62,741 bases of DNA from contig NZ_QKWJ01000039.1 of the NCBI RefSeq assembly GCF_003353055.1, positions 1 to 62,741 of the forward strand, written 5' to 3'. Shown one piece after another: positions 53,229-62,290 of this stretch; within the stretch, counting starts at the first letter, position 1, and each line of letters starts with the position of its first letter. The DNA is from Cupriavidus lacunae. GTDB taxonomy: Bacteria; Pseudomonadota; Gammaproteobacteria; Burkholderiales; Burkholderiaceae. The notes below the pieces were generated by a model. That model was not told the origin of the DNA. It searched no databases and was given only the letters and a program-made list of their open reading frames with translations. The translations under genes were made by a program, and so were the position numbers.

Positions 53229-53888
53229 TCATTCTGTGGCCGCTTCGGTCGCGGATTCTTCAGCGTCGGTCAAGTAGGCGGAGGCCGCATGAGGCTCGGC
53301 GACCGGCTCGGCGGCGCGGATGCGCAGCACGGTTTGGCGCGACGTGTTGAAGCGCCTTGCGGTCTCGCTCACCGAATAGCCTGCGGCCAGCGCGCTCAGG
53401 ATGGCATTGCGCTGTTCGGGCGTGTGCTTGGGCGGTCGGCCCACCTGGCGCCCCATGGCCTTGGCCGCAGCGAGGCTCTCGCGCACGCGCACGCTGCGGG
53501 TGGCGCCCTCCAGCGCGGCGACCGCGCGCAGCACCTCGAACGCCTCAGGCGGCGTCGGGCCGGCCAGGTCGTCACGAGACAGCTGCTCGCAATACAGCGC
53601 CACGCCCAGCAGGCGGAAACGCCGGATAGTGGCCAACACCTCGGGCACGCTCCAGCCCAGGCTGCACAGCCGCAGCGACACGACCGCGTCGCCCGGCTGC
53701 ACCTGCTGCTGCAGCGCGCGCAGGCGCGGGCGCTGCAGCGCGGGCACCGACGCGGGCTCTTCTTCGCAGAAGGCATGGCGCAAGTCCACGCCGAAACCGG
53801 CCTTGTTTGCGGTCTGCAGTTCGTCGATCACAGCCGGGTGGCCATCGGCACAATTGGAGTAGAGGAATGTGGTCGTCATGGTAGTCAT
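53229..53888 (-). CDS. Divergent serine-recombinase (resolvase) family protein
   Basis: A 219-residue protein laid out like a small resolvase: an N-terminal catalytic-type domain (about 1-125), a long helix (about 130-150, ATRSVRVRESLAAAKAMGRQVGRPPKHT) and a C-terminal HTH (about 160-190, ILSALAAGYSVSETARRFNTSRQTVLRI). The usual catalytic motifs are missing: the N-terminal YxRVS reads LYSNCAD, and the DRLGR block reads LRLCSLGWS. It is probably inactive for recombination and may act only as a DNA binder. An ATG three codons in (53879) is an alternative start. Confidence 0.8.
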   Translation of the reverse strand: MTTMTTTFLYSNCADGHPAVIDELQTANKAGFGVDLRHAFCEEEPASVPALQRPRLRALQQQVQPGDAVVSLRLCSLGWSVPEVLATIRRFRLLGVALYCEQLSRDDLAGPTPPEAFEVLRAVAALEGATRSVRVRESLAAAKAMGRQVGRPPKHTPEQRNAILSALAAGYSVSETARRFNTSRQTVLRIRAAEPVAEPHAASAYLTDAEESATEAATE

Positions 53889-53928
53889 TGACGACGCGCG
53901 TGCGCCGTACGGTATCGGTTGCTTTTCA

Positions 53929-53946
53929 GACAGGGATCTCTCTGTC
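53929..53946. promoter_or_regulatory. Palindrome upstream of the recombinase-like gene
   Basis: GACAGGGATCTCTCTGTC pairs at seven of eight arm positions around TC, 41 bases from the recombinase-like start. It lies inside the 334-base gene-free region shared with the hemerythrin gene, which otherwise shows only a second GC-rich stretch without recognisable features. It could be an operator for the HTH of the recombinase-like protein. Confidence 0.4.
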
Positions 53947-54222
53947 CGTCTTACTGCGCCAGCCCGCAACTTTCGTGCCGCGCCTGCCCGCAGCACGGCG
54001 TGGCTGGGGAAGGCCGCAGATGCGCGGTATGCAGGCGATAGCCACCGTGGCCGGCCGACGCGGCGCCGCGGGCACAATTACAAGGCTTCGCGCAGGAATT
54101 GCAATGACTGGCAGGGTTCGCAGCCAGCGCTGGCGCCGCCGCGCTGGCGCGGCGCGGGCACGGAATCTGCCTCCTCTGCGGGGCAAAGCCGGAGTGCCGG
54201 CTGATTCCACCAGGAGGAAACC

Positions 54223-54690
54223 GTGGACAAGTCGAAGATCCCCGCAGACCAGGCCGAGGCCCTCGGTGCCTTGATGGACGACCATCGCGCAGTCAAGAAG
54301 CAGTTCAAGGCGTTCAAGGACACCGAGGATCGGGACGAGAAGGAAGCGATCGCGCTGGACGTGTGCCACCAGCTCACGGTGCATGCCACCATCGAGGAAG
54401 AGATCTTCTATCCGGCGCTGCGCGGCGTCAGCGACGAGATCGACGACATGCTGGATGAGGCCCAGGTCGAGCACCAGGTGGCGAAGGACCTGATCGCGAC
54501 GATCGAGGACGATCCGGCTGGCGACATGCTCGAGGCCAACTACACGGTGCTGTCGGAGTACGTCTCCCACCATATCGAGGAGGAGGAAGGCGAGCTGTTC
54601 AAGAACGTGATCAAGGAAAAGGTCAATCTGCGCGACGTGGCGCAGACCATGGCAGCGCGCAAGGAAGAACTGATGCGCGAAATGGCCTGA
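54223..54690 (+). CDS. Hemerythrin HHE domain protein
   Basis: A 155-residue helical protein with the HHE cation-binding pattern: DDHRAVKKQF, HQLTVHATIEEEIFYPAL, EHQVAKDLI and YVSHHIEEEEGELF, giving the His/Glu set for a di-iron site. Related proteins bind oxygen or NO or help in iron-sulfur repair. The start is GTG with an ideal AGGAGG six bases before it. It lies ahead of a ferredoxin gene on the same strand. Confidence 0.9.
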   Translation: MDKSKIPADQAEALGALMDDHRAVKKQFKAFKDTEDRDEKEAIALDVCHQLTVHATIEEEIFYPALRGVSDEIDDMLDEAQVEHQVAKDLIATIEDDPAGDMLEANYTVLSEYVSHHIEEEEGELFKNVIKEKVNLRDVAQTMAARKEELMREMA

Positions 54691-54824
54691 CGCGGCGCCG
54701 CGCGGGCCGGGCCAGGCGTCGGCCCTTCAGCGGATTTGACGGAGTCGCACAACGCGGCGCGTCCCGCGCTCACGAACGGGGCGTTACGATGACGGGTCAT
54801 TACCTGCCGTACCGCAACTGCCCC

Positions 54825-55154
54825 ATGACCTTTGTCGTGACGGATGCCTGCATCCAGTGCCGCCATACCGATTGCGTTGAAGTCTGCCCGATGTCGTGCT
54901 TCCACGAAGGGCCCAACTTCCTCGCCATCGATCCTGACCAGTGCATCGACTGCTCGATGTGCGTACCGCTATGCCCCGTCGGTGCCATCTACTCGGAGCA
55001 AGACCTGCCGGAGGATAAGCGCCACTTCATCGCGCTCAATGCCGAACTGGCGCGGCGCTCGGACTGGCTGCCGCTGTTGAAAGCGAAGGGGCCGATCCCC
55101 GGCCACGAGCAGTGGGCCTACCATCCTGACCGCTTGTCATTGCTCAAGCGCTAG
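54825..55154 (+). CDS. fdxA: FdxA-type seven-iron ferredoxin
   Basis: A 109-residue ferredoxin with [3Fe-4S] and [4Fe-4S] sites. The first motif has Cys at residues 9, 12, 17 and 21 (CIQCRHTDCVEVCP); the second is CIDCSMCVPLCPVGAI. The long C-terminal half (RRSDWLPLLKAKG) is typical of FdxA. The start at MTFVVTDACI fits the family exactly. Its TAG stop shares the CTAG tetranucleotide with the stop of the convergent fdsR. It may supply electrons or act in iron-sulfur metabolism; a direct link with formate dehydrogenase is not shown. Confidence 0.92.
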   Translation: MTFVVTDACIQCRHTDCVEVCPMSCFHEGPNFLAIDPDQCIDCSMCVPLCPVGAIYSEQDLPEDKRHFIALNAELARRSDWLPLLKAKGPIPGHEQWAYHPDRLSLLKR

Positions 55155-56251
55155 CGCTGTGGCGTGGCGCCGTAGTCCGGGAAGGCTTCCTTCAAGGTCA
55201 GCACGGTGCCGGTCAGCGTGCCGTCATAGCCGGGCAGCGCATTGACGCGCTGGCGGAAGGCCTCGCTGGTGAGCGCGTCCACCGCGCCGGCCAGTGCCGC
55301 GCTGCGCAGCTTCGCCCGCTCGATCGCAAAGAAATAGCGCTCCTTGATCACGGGCACGAACTCCAGCCCGAATCGCCGCGCTGCCGTTTCCACACCAAGG
55401 CCCACGTCGGCCATGCCGCTGCCGATATACGCGGCCACCGCGGCGTGGGTGAACTCGCCGTTGCTGTAGCCCTCGATGCGCGCCGTGTCGATGCCGCGCG
55501 CGGCCAGCATCAGGTCCAGCAGCAGCCGCGTGCCCGAGCCCACCTGCCGGTTGACGAAGCGCACCTCGCGCCGCGTCAGGTCCTCCAGCGTGCGGATGCC
55601 GAGCGGGTTGCCCGGCCGCACGAACAGGCCCTGGCTGCGCACCGCCAGATGCACCAGGCAGTGGGTGTCGGGCTTGAGCCAGGTGGTGAAGTGCCGCCAC
55701 ATGCCGTGCTCGAACTCGCCCACCGGCACATGGAAGCCGGCGATATCGCACGCGCCTTCGGCCAGTGCCGCCACCGCCTCGACGCTGCCGCAGTACTTCA
55801 TGTCATGGCGCACCTGGTGCTCGTCCAGGTAGTCGCGCAGCGCCGCCACCGCGAAGCCATGGCTGGCATGCAGGCGCGCCGTGGCTTCGGGCTGCTCCAT
55901 CAGCTTCTTCAGCTCGATCTCCAGCTCGGACGCCAGGCTGTCCAGCGTCGGCGACAGCCGCGCGCCGATGCGCTTGCTGGCCCACACCAGCTGCTGCGCC
56001 AGCGGCGTCAGCGCGCTGCCGCGCCCGCGCGTCTTGTCGATCAGCGGGCCGCCGAACAGGGCCTCGGCATCGCGCAGGATGCCCCAGGCGTAGCGGTAGG
56101 ACAGCGATACCGCCTGTGCCGACTGGCTGATGCTGCCGGATTCCTCGATATGGCCAAGCAGGGCCACCAGCCGGGACACGTCCAGCGCTTCCCCTCCGGG
56201 GCTGGCGTCGTCCCGGATCTGCAGGTGCGGGTGGATCGAAATGCGGATCAT
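55151..56251 (-). CDS. fdsR: FdsR, regulator of the formate dehydrogenase operon
   Basis: A 366-residue regulator. The N-terminus is a ModE-type winged HTH (about 20-110: VSRLVALLGHIEESGSISQSAQAVSLSYRYAWGILRDAEALFGGPLI in adjoining parts, RGRGSALTPLAQQLV). The C-terminus is a periplasmic-binding-protein-like domain (about 150-360). In Cupriavidus necator this type of protein binds formate and controls fds. It is divergent from fdsG, with AAATAGC repeats in the shared region. The start at MIRISIHPHL was chosen because the upstream frame is AT-rich promoter sequence. Confidence 0.93.
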   Translation of the reverse strand: MIRISIHPHLQIRDDASPGGEALDVSRLVALLGHIEESGSISQSAQAVSLSYRYAWGILRDAEALFGGPLIDKTRGRGSALTPLAQQLVWASKRIGARLSPTLDSLASELEIELKKLMEQPEATARLHASHGFAVAALRDYLDEHQVRHDMKYCGSVEAVAALAEGACDIAGFHVPVGEFEHGMWRHFTTWLKPDTHCLVHLAVRSQGLFVRPGNPLGIRTLEDLTRREVRFVNRQVGSGTRLLLDLMLAARGIDTARIEGYSNGEFTHAAVAAYIGSGMADVGLGVETAARRFGLEFVPVIKERYFFAIERAKLRSAALAGAVDALTSEAFRQRVNALPGYDGTLTGTVLTLKEAFPDYGATPQR

Positions 56252-56258
56252 ATGTAGA

Positions 56259-56355
56259 AAATAGCTTATTGAAGGGGCGCTGTCACTCTCATATAGTCCT
56301 TCAAACGGGAAAAGCGGCGACGTCAATGCCCGTAAATAGGAAAAAAATAGCATAT
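56259..56355. promoter_or_regulatory. fdsR/fdsG divergent control region with AAATAGC repeats
   Basis: AAATAGCTTAT (56259-56269) and AAATAGCATAT (56345-56355) are direct copies differing in one base, 86 bases apart, on either side of an AT-rich region that also has CATATAG. The AT-rich half-site resembles ModE half-sites, in line with FdsR's ModE-like HTH. The first copy lies next to the fdsR start and the second 45 bases before fdsG. Confidence 0.55.
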
Positions 56356-56400
56356 AAGAGGCCGCACTGCCGGTCTGTGCGACGCCTCACAGGAGACGCT

Positions 56401-56931
56401 ATGCCAGAACTTGCCCCCCACGCGCCGCCGGCATCCGCCGATGCCACGCGCATCGCCGCCATCGTGGCGGCACGCCAGGATATGCCGGGAGCTTTGCTGC
56501 CGATCCTGCATGAGATCCAGGACACACAGGGCTATATCCCCGACGCCGCCGTGCCCGTGATCGCCCGCGCGCTGAACCTGTCGCGCGCCGAGGTGCATGG
56601 CGTGATCACCTTCTACCACCACTTCCGCCAGCAGCCGGCCGGGCGCCATGTGGTGCAGGTCTGCCGCGCCGAAGCCTGCCAGTCGGTCGGCGCCGAAGCG
56701 CTGGCCGAACATGCCAAGCGCGCCCTCGGCTGCGGCTTCCATGAAACCAGCGCGGACGGGCAGGTGACGCTGGAGCCGGTTTATTGCCTGGGCCAGTGCG
56801 CCTGCGGCCCGGCGGTGATGGTCGGCGAGCAACTGCACGGCTATGTCGACGCGAAGCGCTTCGACGCGCTGGTGGGATCGCTGCGCGCGGTTTCGACGGA
56901 AGGCACGGCAGCGGCGGAGGCACAGGCATGA
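56401..56931 (+). CDS. fdsG: NAD-dependent formate dehydrogenase gamma subunit
   Basis: The NuoE-like [2Fe-2S] subunit of soluble formate dehydrogenase, 176 residues. The cluster cysteines are in CRAEACQS (about residues 90-95) and CLGQCACGPA (about 129-133). A helical N-terminal part carries DMPGALLPILHEIQDTQGYIP. It passes electrons between the FdsB flavin unit and the cluster chain. The ATG follows CAGGAGACGCT. It overlaps fdsB as ATGA and heads the operon fdsGBACD. Confidence 0.95.
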   Translation: MPELAPHAPPASADATRIAAIVAARQDMPGALLPILHEIQDTQGYIPDAAVPVIARALNLSRAEVHGVITFYHHFRQQPAGRHVVQVCRAEACQSVGAEALAEHAKRALGCGFHETSADGQVTLEPVYCLGQCACGPAVMVGEQLHGYVDAKRFDALVGSLRAVSTEGTAAAEAQA

Positions 56932-58490
56932 TCACGATCACCACCATCTTCGTGCCGCGCGATTCCACCGCGCTGGCGCTGGGCGCGGATGAAGTCGCCC
57001 GCGCCATCGCGAGCGAGGCCGCTGCGCGCGGCGAGCATGTGCGCATCGTGCGCAACGGCTCGCGCGGCATGTTCTGGCTGGAGCCGCTGGTTGAGGTGCA
57101 GACCGGAAGCGGCCGCGTGGCCTACGGCCCGGTCAGCGCCGCAGACGTGCCGGCGCTGTTCGACGCTGGCCTGTTGCAAGGCGGCGATCACGCGCTGTCG
57201 CAGGGCCTGACCGAAGAGATCCCTTTCCTGAAGCAGCAGGAGCGCCTGACTTTCGCGCGCGTCGGCATCACCGATCCGCTGTCGCTGGACGACTACCGTG
57301 CGCATGAGGGCTTCGCCGGCCTGGAGCGGGCGCTGTCGATGCAGCCCGCCGAGATCGTGCAGGAGGTCACCGATTCCGGCCTGCGCGGCCGCGGCGGCGC
57401 GGCGTTCCCGACCGGCATCAAGTGGAAGACCGTGCTGGGCGCGCAATCCGCGGTCAAGTACATCGTCTGCAATGCCGACGAAGGCGACTCGGGCACGTTC
57501 TCCGACCGCATGGTGATGGAAGACGATCCGTTCATGCTGATCGAAGGCATGACCATTGCCGGCCTGGCGGTGGGCGCGGAGCAGGGCTACATCTACTGCC
57601 GTTCCGAGTACCCGCACGCGATTGCCGTGCTGGAAAGCGCGATCGGCATCGCCAACGCGGCGGGCTGGCTTGGCGACGATATCCGCGGCAGCGGCAAGCG
57701 CTTCCACCTGGAAGTGCGCAAGGGCGCCGGCGCCTATGTCTGCGGCGAGGAAACCGCGCTGCTGGAAAGCCTGGAAGGCCGGCGCGGCGTGGTGCGCGCC
57801 AAGCCGCCGCTGCCCGCGCTGCAGGGGCTGTTCGGCAAGCCCACGGTGATCAACAACGTGATTTCGCTGGCCACCGTGCCGGTGATTCTTGCGCGCGGCG
57901 CGCAGTATTACCGCGACTACGGCATGGGCCGTTCGCGCGGCACGCTGCCGTTCCAGCTGGCCGGCAACATCAAGCGGGGCGGGCTGGTGGAGAAGGCGTT
58001 CGGCGTCACGCTGCGCGAGCTGCTGGTCGACTACGGCGGCGGCACGCGCAGCGGCCGCGCCATCCGCGCGGTGCAGGTGGGCGGGCCGTTGGGCGCCTAC
58101 CTGCCGGAGTCGCGCTTCGATGTGCCGCTGGACTATGAGGCCTATGCCGCGTTCGGCGGCGTGGTGGGTCATGGCGGCATCGTGGTGTTCGACGAAACCG
58201 TCGATATGGCAAAGCAGGCCCGCTATGCGATGGAGTTCTGCGCGATCGAATCGTGCGGCAAGTGCACGCCATGCCGGATCGGCTCGACCCGCGGCGTCGA
58301 AGTGATGGACCGCATCATTGCCGGCGAGCAGCCGGTCAAGCACGTCGCGCTGGTGCGCGACTTGTGCGACACCATGCTCAGCGGCTCGCTGTGCGCGATG
58401 GGCGGCATGACGCCGTACCCGGTGCTGTCCGCGCTGAATGAATTCCCCGAGGACTTCGGCCTCGCATCCAATCCGGCCAAGGCCGCCTGA
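56928..58490 (+). CDS. fdsB: NAD-dependent formate dehydrogenase beta subunit
   Basis: The NuoF-like diaphorase subunit that binds FMN and NAD(H), 520 residues. After a thioredoxin-like N-terminal domain (about 1-110) come the flavin/NAD segment GLRGRGGAAFPTGIKW, NADEGDSGTFSDRMVMEDDP and the [4Fe-4S] ligands ESCGKCTPCR (about 443-449) plus a Cys near 489. It transfers electrons from formate to NAD+ together with FdsG. Its start is coupled to fdsG. Confidence 0.96.
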   Translation: MITITTIFVPRDSTALALGADEVARAIASEAAARGEHVRIVRNGSRGMFWLEPLVEVQTGSGRVAYGPVSAADVPALFDAGLLQGGDHALSQGLTEEIPFLKQQERLTFARVGITDPLSLDDYRAHEGFAGLERALSMQPAEIVQEVTDSGLRGRGGAAFPTGIKWKTVLGAQSAVKYIVCNADEGDSGTFSDRMVMEDDPFMLIEGMTIAGLAVGAEQGYIYCRSEYPHAIAVLESAIGIANAAGWLGDDIRGSGKRFHLEVRKGAGAYVCGEETALLESLEGRRGVVRAKPPLPALQGLFGKPTVINNVISLATVPVILARGAQYYRDYGMGRSRGTLPFQLAGNIKRGGLVEKAFGVTLRELLVDYGGGTRSGRAIRAVQVGGPLGAYLPESRFDVPLDYEAYAAFGGVVGHGGIVVFDETVDMAKQARYAMEFCAIESCGKCTPCRIGSTRGVEVMDRIIAGEQPVKHVALVRDLCDTMLSGSLCAMGGMTPYPVLSALNEFPEDFGLASNPAKAA

Positions 58491-58528
58491 ACGCCAGGTC
58501 CAGCAAGAGACACGGGAGACAAACCACC

Positions 58529-61408
58529 ATGAACGCCCGCAACGAGATCGATTTCGGCACCCCCGCCAGCGAATCCACTGAACTGGTCACCCTGGAGGTC
58601 GATGGCGTCAGCGTCACCGTGCCCGCCGGCACCTCGGTGATGCGCGCCGCGATGGAAGCGCAGATTGCCGTCCCCAAGCTGTGCGCCACCGACAGCCTCG
58701 AAGCCTTCGGCTCCTGCCGCCTGTGCCTGGTCGAGATCGAAGGGCGCCGCGGTTATCCGGCATCGTGCACCACGCCGGTAGAAGCCGGCATGAAGGTCAA
58801 GACCCAGAGCGACAAGCTGGCCGATTTGCGCCGCGGCGTGATGGAGCTGTATATCTCCGACCACCCGCTCGATTGCCTGACCTGCCCAACCAACGGCAAC
58901 TGCGAGCTGCAGGACATGGCTGGCGTGGTCGGTCTGCGTGAAGTGCGCTACAACGACGGCGGCCCGGAATCCGCGCCGATCGCGACGCACACGCAGATGA
59001 AGAAGGACGAGTCCAATCCTTACTTCACTTACGACCCCTCCAAGTGCATCGTCTGCAACCGCTGCGTGCGCGCCTGCGAGGAAACGCAGGGCACCTTCGC
59101 GCTGACCATCAGCGGCCGCGGCTTTGAGTCGCGCGTGTCGCCGGGCACCAGTCAGTCGTTCATGGAATCGGACTGCGTCTCGTGCGGCGCGTGCGTGCAG
59201 GCCTGCCCGACCGCGACGCTGACCGAGACCTCCGTCATCAAGCTGGGCCAGCCCTCGCACAGCACCGTGACCACCTGCGCTTATTGCGGCGTGGGCTGTT
59301 CGTTCAAGGCCGAGATGAAGGGCAATGAAGTGGTGCGCATGGTGCCGTACAAGGACGGCAAGGCCAACGAAGGCCATGCCTGCGTCAAGGGCCGCTTTGC
59401 CTGGGGCTATGCGACGCACAAGGACCGCATCCTCAAGCCGATGATCCGGGCGAAGATCACCGATCCCTGGCGCGAAGTGTCGTGGGAAGAAGCGATCGAT
59501 TACGCTGCGTCGGAGTTCAAGCGCATCCAGGCGAAGCATGGCAAGGACTCCATCGGCGGCATCGTCTCGTCGCGCTGCACCAATGAAGAGGGCTATCTGG
59601 TCCAGAAGCTGGTTCGCGCCGCCTTCGGCAATAACAACGTCGACACCTGCGCGCGCGTGTGCCACTCGCCGACCGGCTACGGCCTGAAGCAGACCCTGGG
59701 CGAATCGGCCGGCACGCAGACCTTCAAGTCGGTGGAGAAGGCCGACGTGATCATGGTCATCGGCGCCAACCCGACCGATGGCCATCCAGTGTTTGCCTCG
59801 CGCATGAAGAAGCGCCTGCGCGCCGGCGCAAAGCTGATCGTGGTCGATCCGCGCCGCATCGACCTGGTGGACTCGCCGCATATCCGCGCCGACTATCACT
59901 TGCAGCTGCGCCCGGGCACCAACGTTGCGCTGGTGACCTCGCTGGCCCACGTGATCGTCACCGAAGGCCTGCTCAATGAAGCATTTATCGCCGAGCGCTG
60001 CGAGGACCGTGCCTTCCAGCAATGGCGCGATTTCGTTGCGCTGCCGGAGAACTCGCCGGAGGCCATGGAAAGCGTCACCGGCATTCCGGCTGACCAGTTG
60101 CGCGGTGCCGCGCGCCTGTACGCCACTGGTGGCAACGCTGCGATCTACTACGGCCTGGGCGTGACCGAGCATGCGCAAGGCTCCACCACCGTGATGGGCA
60201 TTGCCAACCTGGCCATGGCCACCGGCAATATCGGCCGCGAAGGCGTGGGCGTGAACCCGTTGCGCGGGCAGAACAATGTGCAGGGCTCATGCGATATCGG
60301 TTCGTTCCCGCATGAACTGCCGGGCTATCGCCACGTATCGGACTCGACCACGCGCGGCCTGTTCGAAGCCGCGTGGAACGTCGAGATCAGCCCCGAGCCG
60401 GGCCTGCGTATCCCGAACATGTTCGAAGCCGCGCTGGCCGGCAGCTTCAAGGGCCTGTACTGCCAGGGCGAGGACATCGTCCAGTCCGACCCGAACACGC
60501 AGCACGTATCGGAAGCGCTGTCGTCGATGGAATGCATCGTGGTGCAGGACATCTTCCTGAACGAGACCGCCAAGTACGCGCACGTGTTCCTGCCAGGCTC
60601 GTCGTTCCTGGAAAAGGATGGTACCTTCACCAACGCCGAGCGCCGCATCTCGCGCGTGCGCAAGGTGATGCCGCCCAAGGCGCGCTATGCCGACTGGGAA
60701 GCCACCATCCTGCTGGCCAATGCGCTGGGCTATCCGATGGACTACAAGCATCCGTCCGAGATCATGGATGAGATCGCGCGCCTGACGCCCACGTTCTCGG
60801 GCGTCAGCTACAAGCGCCTGGACGAGCTGGGCAGCATCCAGTGGCCGTGCAATGCCGACGCGCCGGAAGGCACGCCGACCATGCATATCGACGCCTTCGT
60901 GCGCGGCAAGGGCAAGTTCATCATCACCAAGTACGTGCCGACCACGGAGAAGATCACGCGCGCCTTCCCGCTGATCCTGACCACAGGGCGCATCCTGTCG
61001 CAGTACAACGTCGGCGCGCAGACGCGCCGGACCGACAACGTCTACTGGCACGCCGAGGACCGGCTGGAGATCCATCCGCACGATGCCGAAGAGCGCGGCG
61101 TCAAGGATGGTGACTGGGTCGGCGTGCAGAGCCGGGCAGGGGAGACAGTGCTGCGCGCGATCGTCAGCGAGCGCATGCAGCCGGGCGTGGTCTACACCAC
61201 CTTCCACTTCCCGGAGTCCGGCGCCAACGTGATCACCACTGACAACTCCGATTGGGCCACCAACTGCCCGGAGTACAAGGTGACCGCGGTGCAGGTGCTG
61301 CCGGTGGCGCAGCCGTCGGCGTGGCAGCGGGAGTACCAGGAGTTCAACACCCAGCAGCTGCAACTGCTGGAAGCCGCCAGCGCCGACCCGGCGCAGGCCG
61401 CGGGCTGA
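58529..61408 (+). CDS. fdsA: NAD-dependent formate dehydrogenase alpha (molybdenum catalytic) subunit
   Basis: The formate-oxidising subunit with a bis-MGD molybdenum centre, 959 residues. The order is: NuoG-like [2Fe-2S] (Cys 52, 63, 66, 80), a His-Cys3 cluster (His112, Cys 116, 119, 125), two ferredoxin-type [4Fe-4S] sites (Cys 173-183 and 216-226), and the FDH-domain cluster (Cys 250, 253, 257, 285). The molybdenum ligand is Cys378, followed by His379. All are intact. It lies between fdsB and fdsC; the electron path runs from Mo through this chain to FdsG/FdsB. Confidence 0.97.
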   Translation: MNARNEIDFGTPASESTELVTLEVDGVSVTVPAGTSVMRAAMEAQIAVPKLCATDSLEAFGSCRLCLVEIEGRRGYPASCTTPVEAGMKVKTQSDKLADLRRGVMELYISDHPLDCLTCPTNGNCELQDMAGVVGLREVRYNDGGPESAPIATHTQMKKDESNPYFTYDPSKCIVCNRCVRACEETQGTFALTISGRGFESRVSPGTSQSFMESDCVSCGACVQACPTATLTETSVIKLGQPSHSTVTTCAYCGVGCSFKAEMKGNEVVRMVPYKDGKANEGHACVKGRFAWGYATHKDRILKPMIRAKITDPWREVSWEEAIDYAASEFKRIQAKHGKDSIGGIVSSRCTNEEGYLVQKLVRAAFGNNNVDTCARVCHSPTGYGLKQTLGESAGTQTFKSVEKADVIMVIGANPTDGHPVFASRMKKRLRAGAKLIVVDPRRIDLVDSPHIRADYHLQLRPGTNVALVTSLAHVIVTEGLLNEAFIAERCEDRAFQQWRDFVALPENSPEAMESVTGIPADQLRGAARLYATGGNAAIYYGLGVTEHAQGSTTVMGIANLAMATGNIGREGVGVNPLRGQNNVQGSCDIGSFPHELPGYRHVSDSTTRGLFEAAWNVEISPEPGLRIPNMFEAALAGSFKGLYCQGEDIVQSDPNTQHVSEALSSMECIVVQDIFLNETAKYAHVFLPGSSFLEKDGTFTNAERRISRVRKVMPPKARYADWEATILLANALGYPMDYKHPSEIMDEIARLTPTFSGVSYKRLDELGSIQWPCNADAPEGTPTMHIDAFVRGKGKFIITKYVPTTEKITRAFPLILTTGRILSQYNVGAQTRRTDNVYWHAEDRLEIHPHDAEERGVKDGDWVGVQSRAGETVLRAIVSERMQPGVVYTTFHFPESGANVITTDNSDWATNCPEYKVTAVQVLPVAQPSAWQREYQEFNTQQLQLLEAASADPAQAAG

Positions 61409-61423
61409 GCGGAGGACCACGCC

Positions 61424-62290
61424 ATGATGCGCTGCATGCAGTCATCGGAAGTCGTTCCGGCCGCGGCGGAAGACGCCGTGCCCGCCACCCACAGCACCTT
61501 CGCCGTCAGCCGCTGGCGTAGCGGCGAGCTGATGCTGAGCCCCGATGAAGTGGCCGAGGAAGTGCCGGTCGCGCTGGTGTACAACGGCATCTCGCACGCG
61601 GTGATGCTGGCCACGCCGGCCGACCTGGAAGACTTTGCACTCGGGTTCAGCCTGAGCGAAGGCATCGTCGCTCGTGCCAGCGACGTCTACGGCATCGACA
61701 TCGACATGCGTGAGCATGGCATCGCGGTGCAGCTGGAGATTGCGTCGGAAGCCTTCATGCGGCTCAAGGACCGGCGCCGCTCGCTGGCCGGGCGCACCGG
61801 CTGCGGGCTGTGCGGCACCGAATCGCTGGAGCAGGTGATGCGCCTGCCGGCACCGGTGCAGAGTGATGCCAGCTTCCATACCGACGTGATCCAGGCCGCC
61901 TTCGTGCAACTGCAACTGCGACAGGAGTTGCAACAACACACCGGTGCCACCCACGCTGCCGCATGGCTGCGATCCGACGGCCATGTATCACTGGTGCGTG
62001 AGGACGTGGGCCGCCACAACGCGCTGGACAAGCTGGCAGGCGCGCTTGCCAGCAGTGGCGAGGATATTTCCAGCGGCGCGGTGCTGGTGACCAGCCGCGC
62101 CAGCTATGAAATGGTGCTGAAGACCGCCGCCATCGGTGCCGGCGTTCTGGCTGCAGTGTCCGCGCCGACCGCGCTGGCCGTGCGGCTTGCCGAACAGGCC
62201 AACATCACCCTGGCCGGCTTCGTGCGCGCCGGCGCGCACGTGGTCTACGCCCATCCCCAACGTTTGCAGCACGAAGCGAGTCTGGCATGA
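61424..62290 (+). CDS. fdsC: FdhD/FdsC family sulfurtransferase and chaperone
   Basis: A cytosolic protein of 288 residues that delivers sulfur to the molybdenum cofactor of FdsA. The FdhD CxxC motif is in RTGCGLCGTESLEQV (Cys near 127 and 130). The nucleotide/cofactor segment HNALDKLAG and VTSRASYEMV follow. It starts 15 bases after fdsA and overlaps fdsD by four bases. Confidence 0.94.
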   Translation: MMRCMQSSEVVPAAAEDAVPATHSTFAVSRWRSGELMLSPDEVAEEVPVALVYNGISHAVMLATPADLEDFALGFSLSEGIVARASDVYGIDIDMREHGIAVQLEIASEAFMRLKDRRRSLAGRTGCGLCGTESLEQVMRLPAPVQSDASFHTDVIQAAFVQLQLRQELQQHTGATHAAAWLRSDGHVSLVREDVGRHNALDKLAGALASSGEDISSGAVLVTSRASYEMVLKTAAIGAGVLAAVSAPTALAVRLAEQANITLAGFVRAGAHVVYAHPQRLQHEASLA

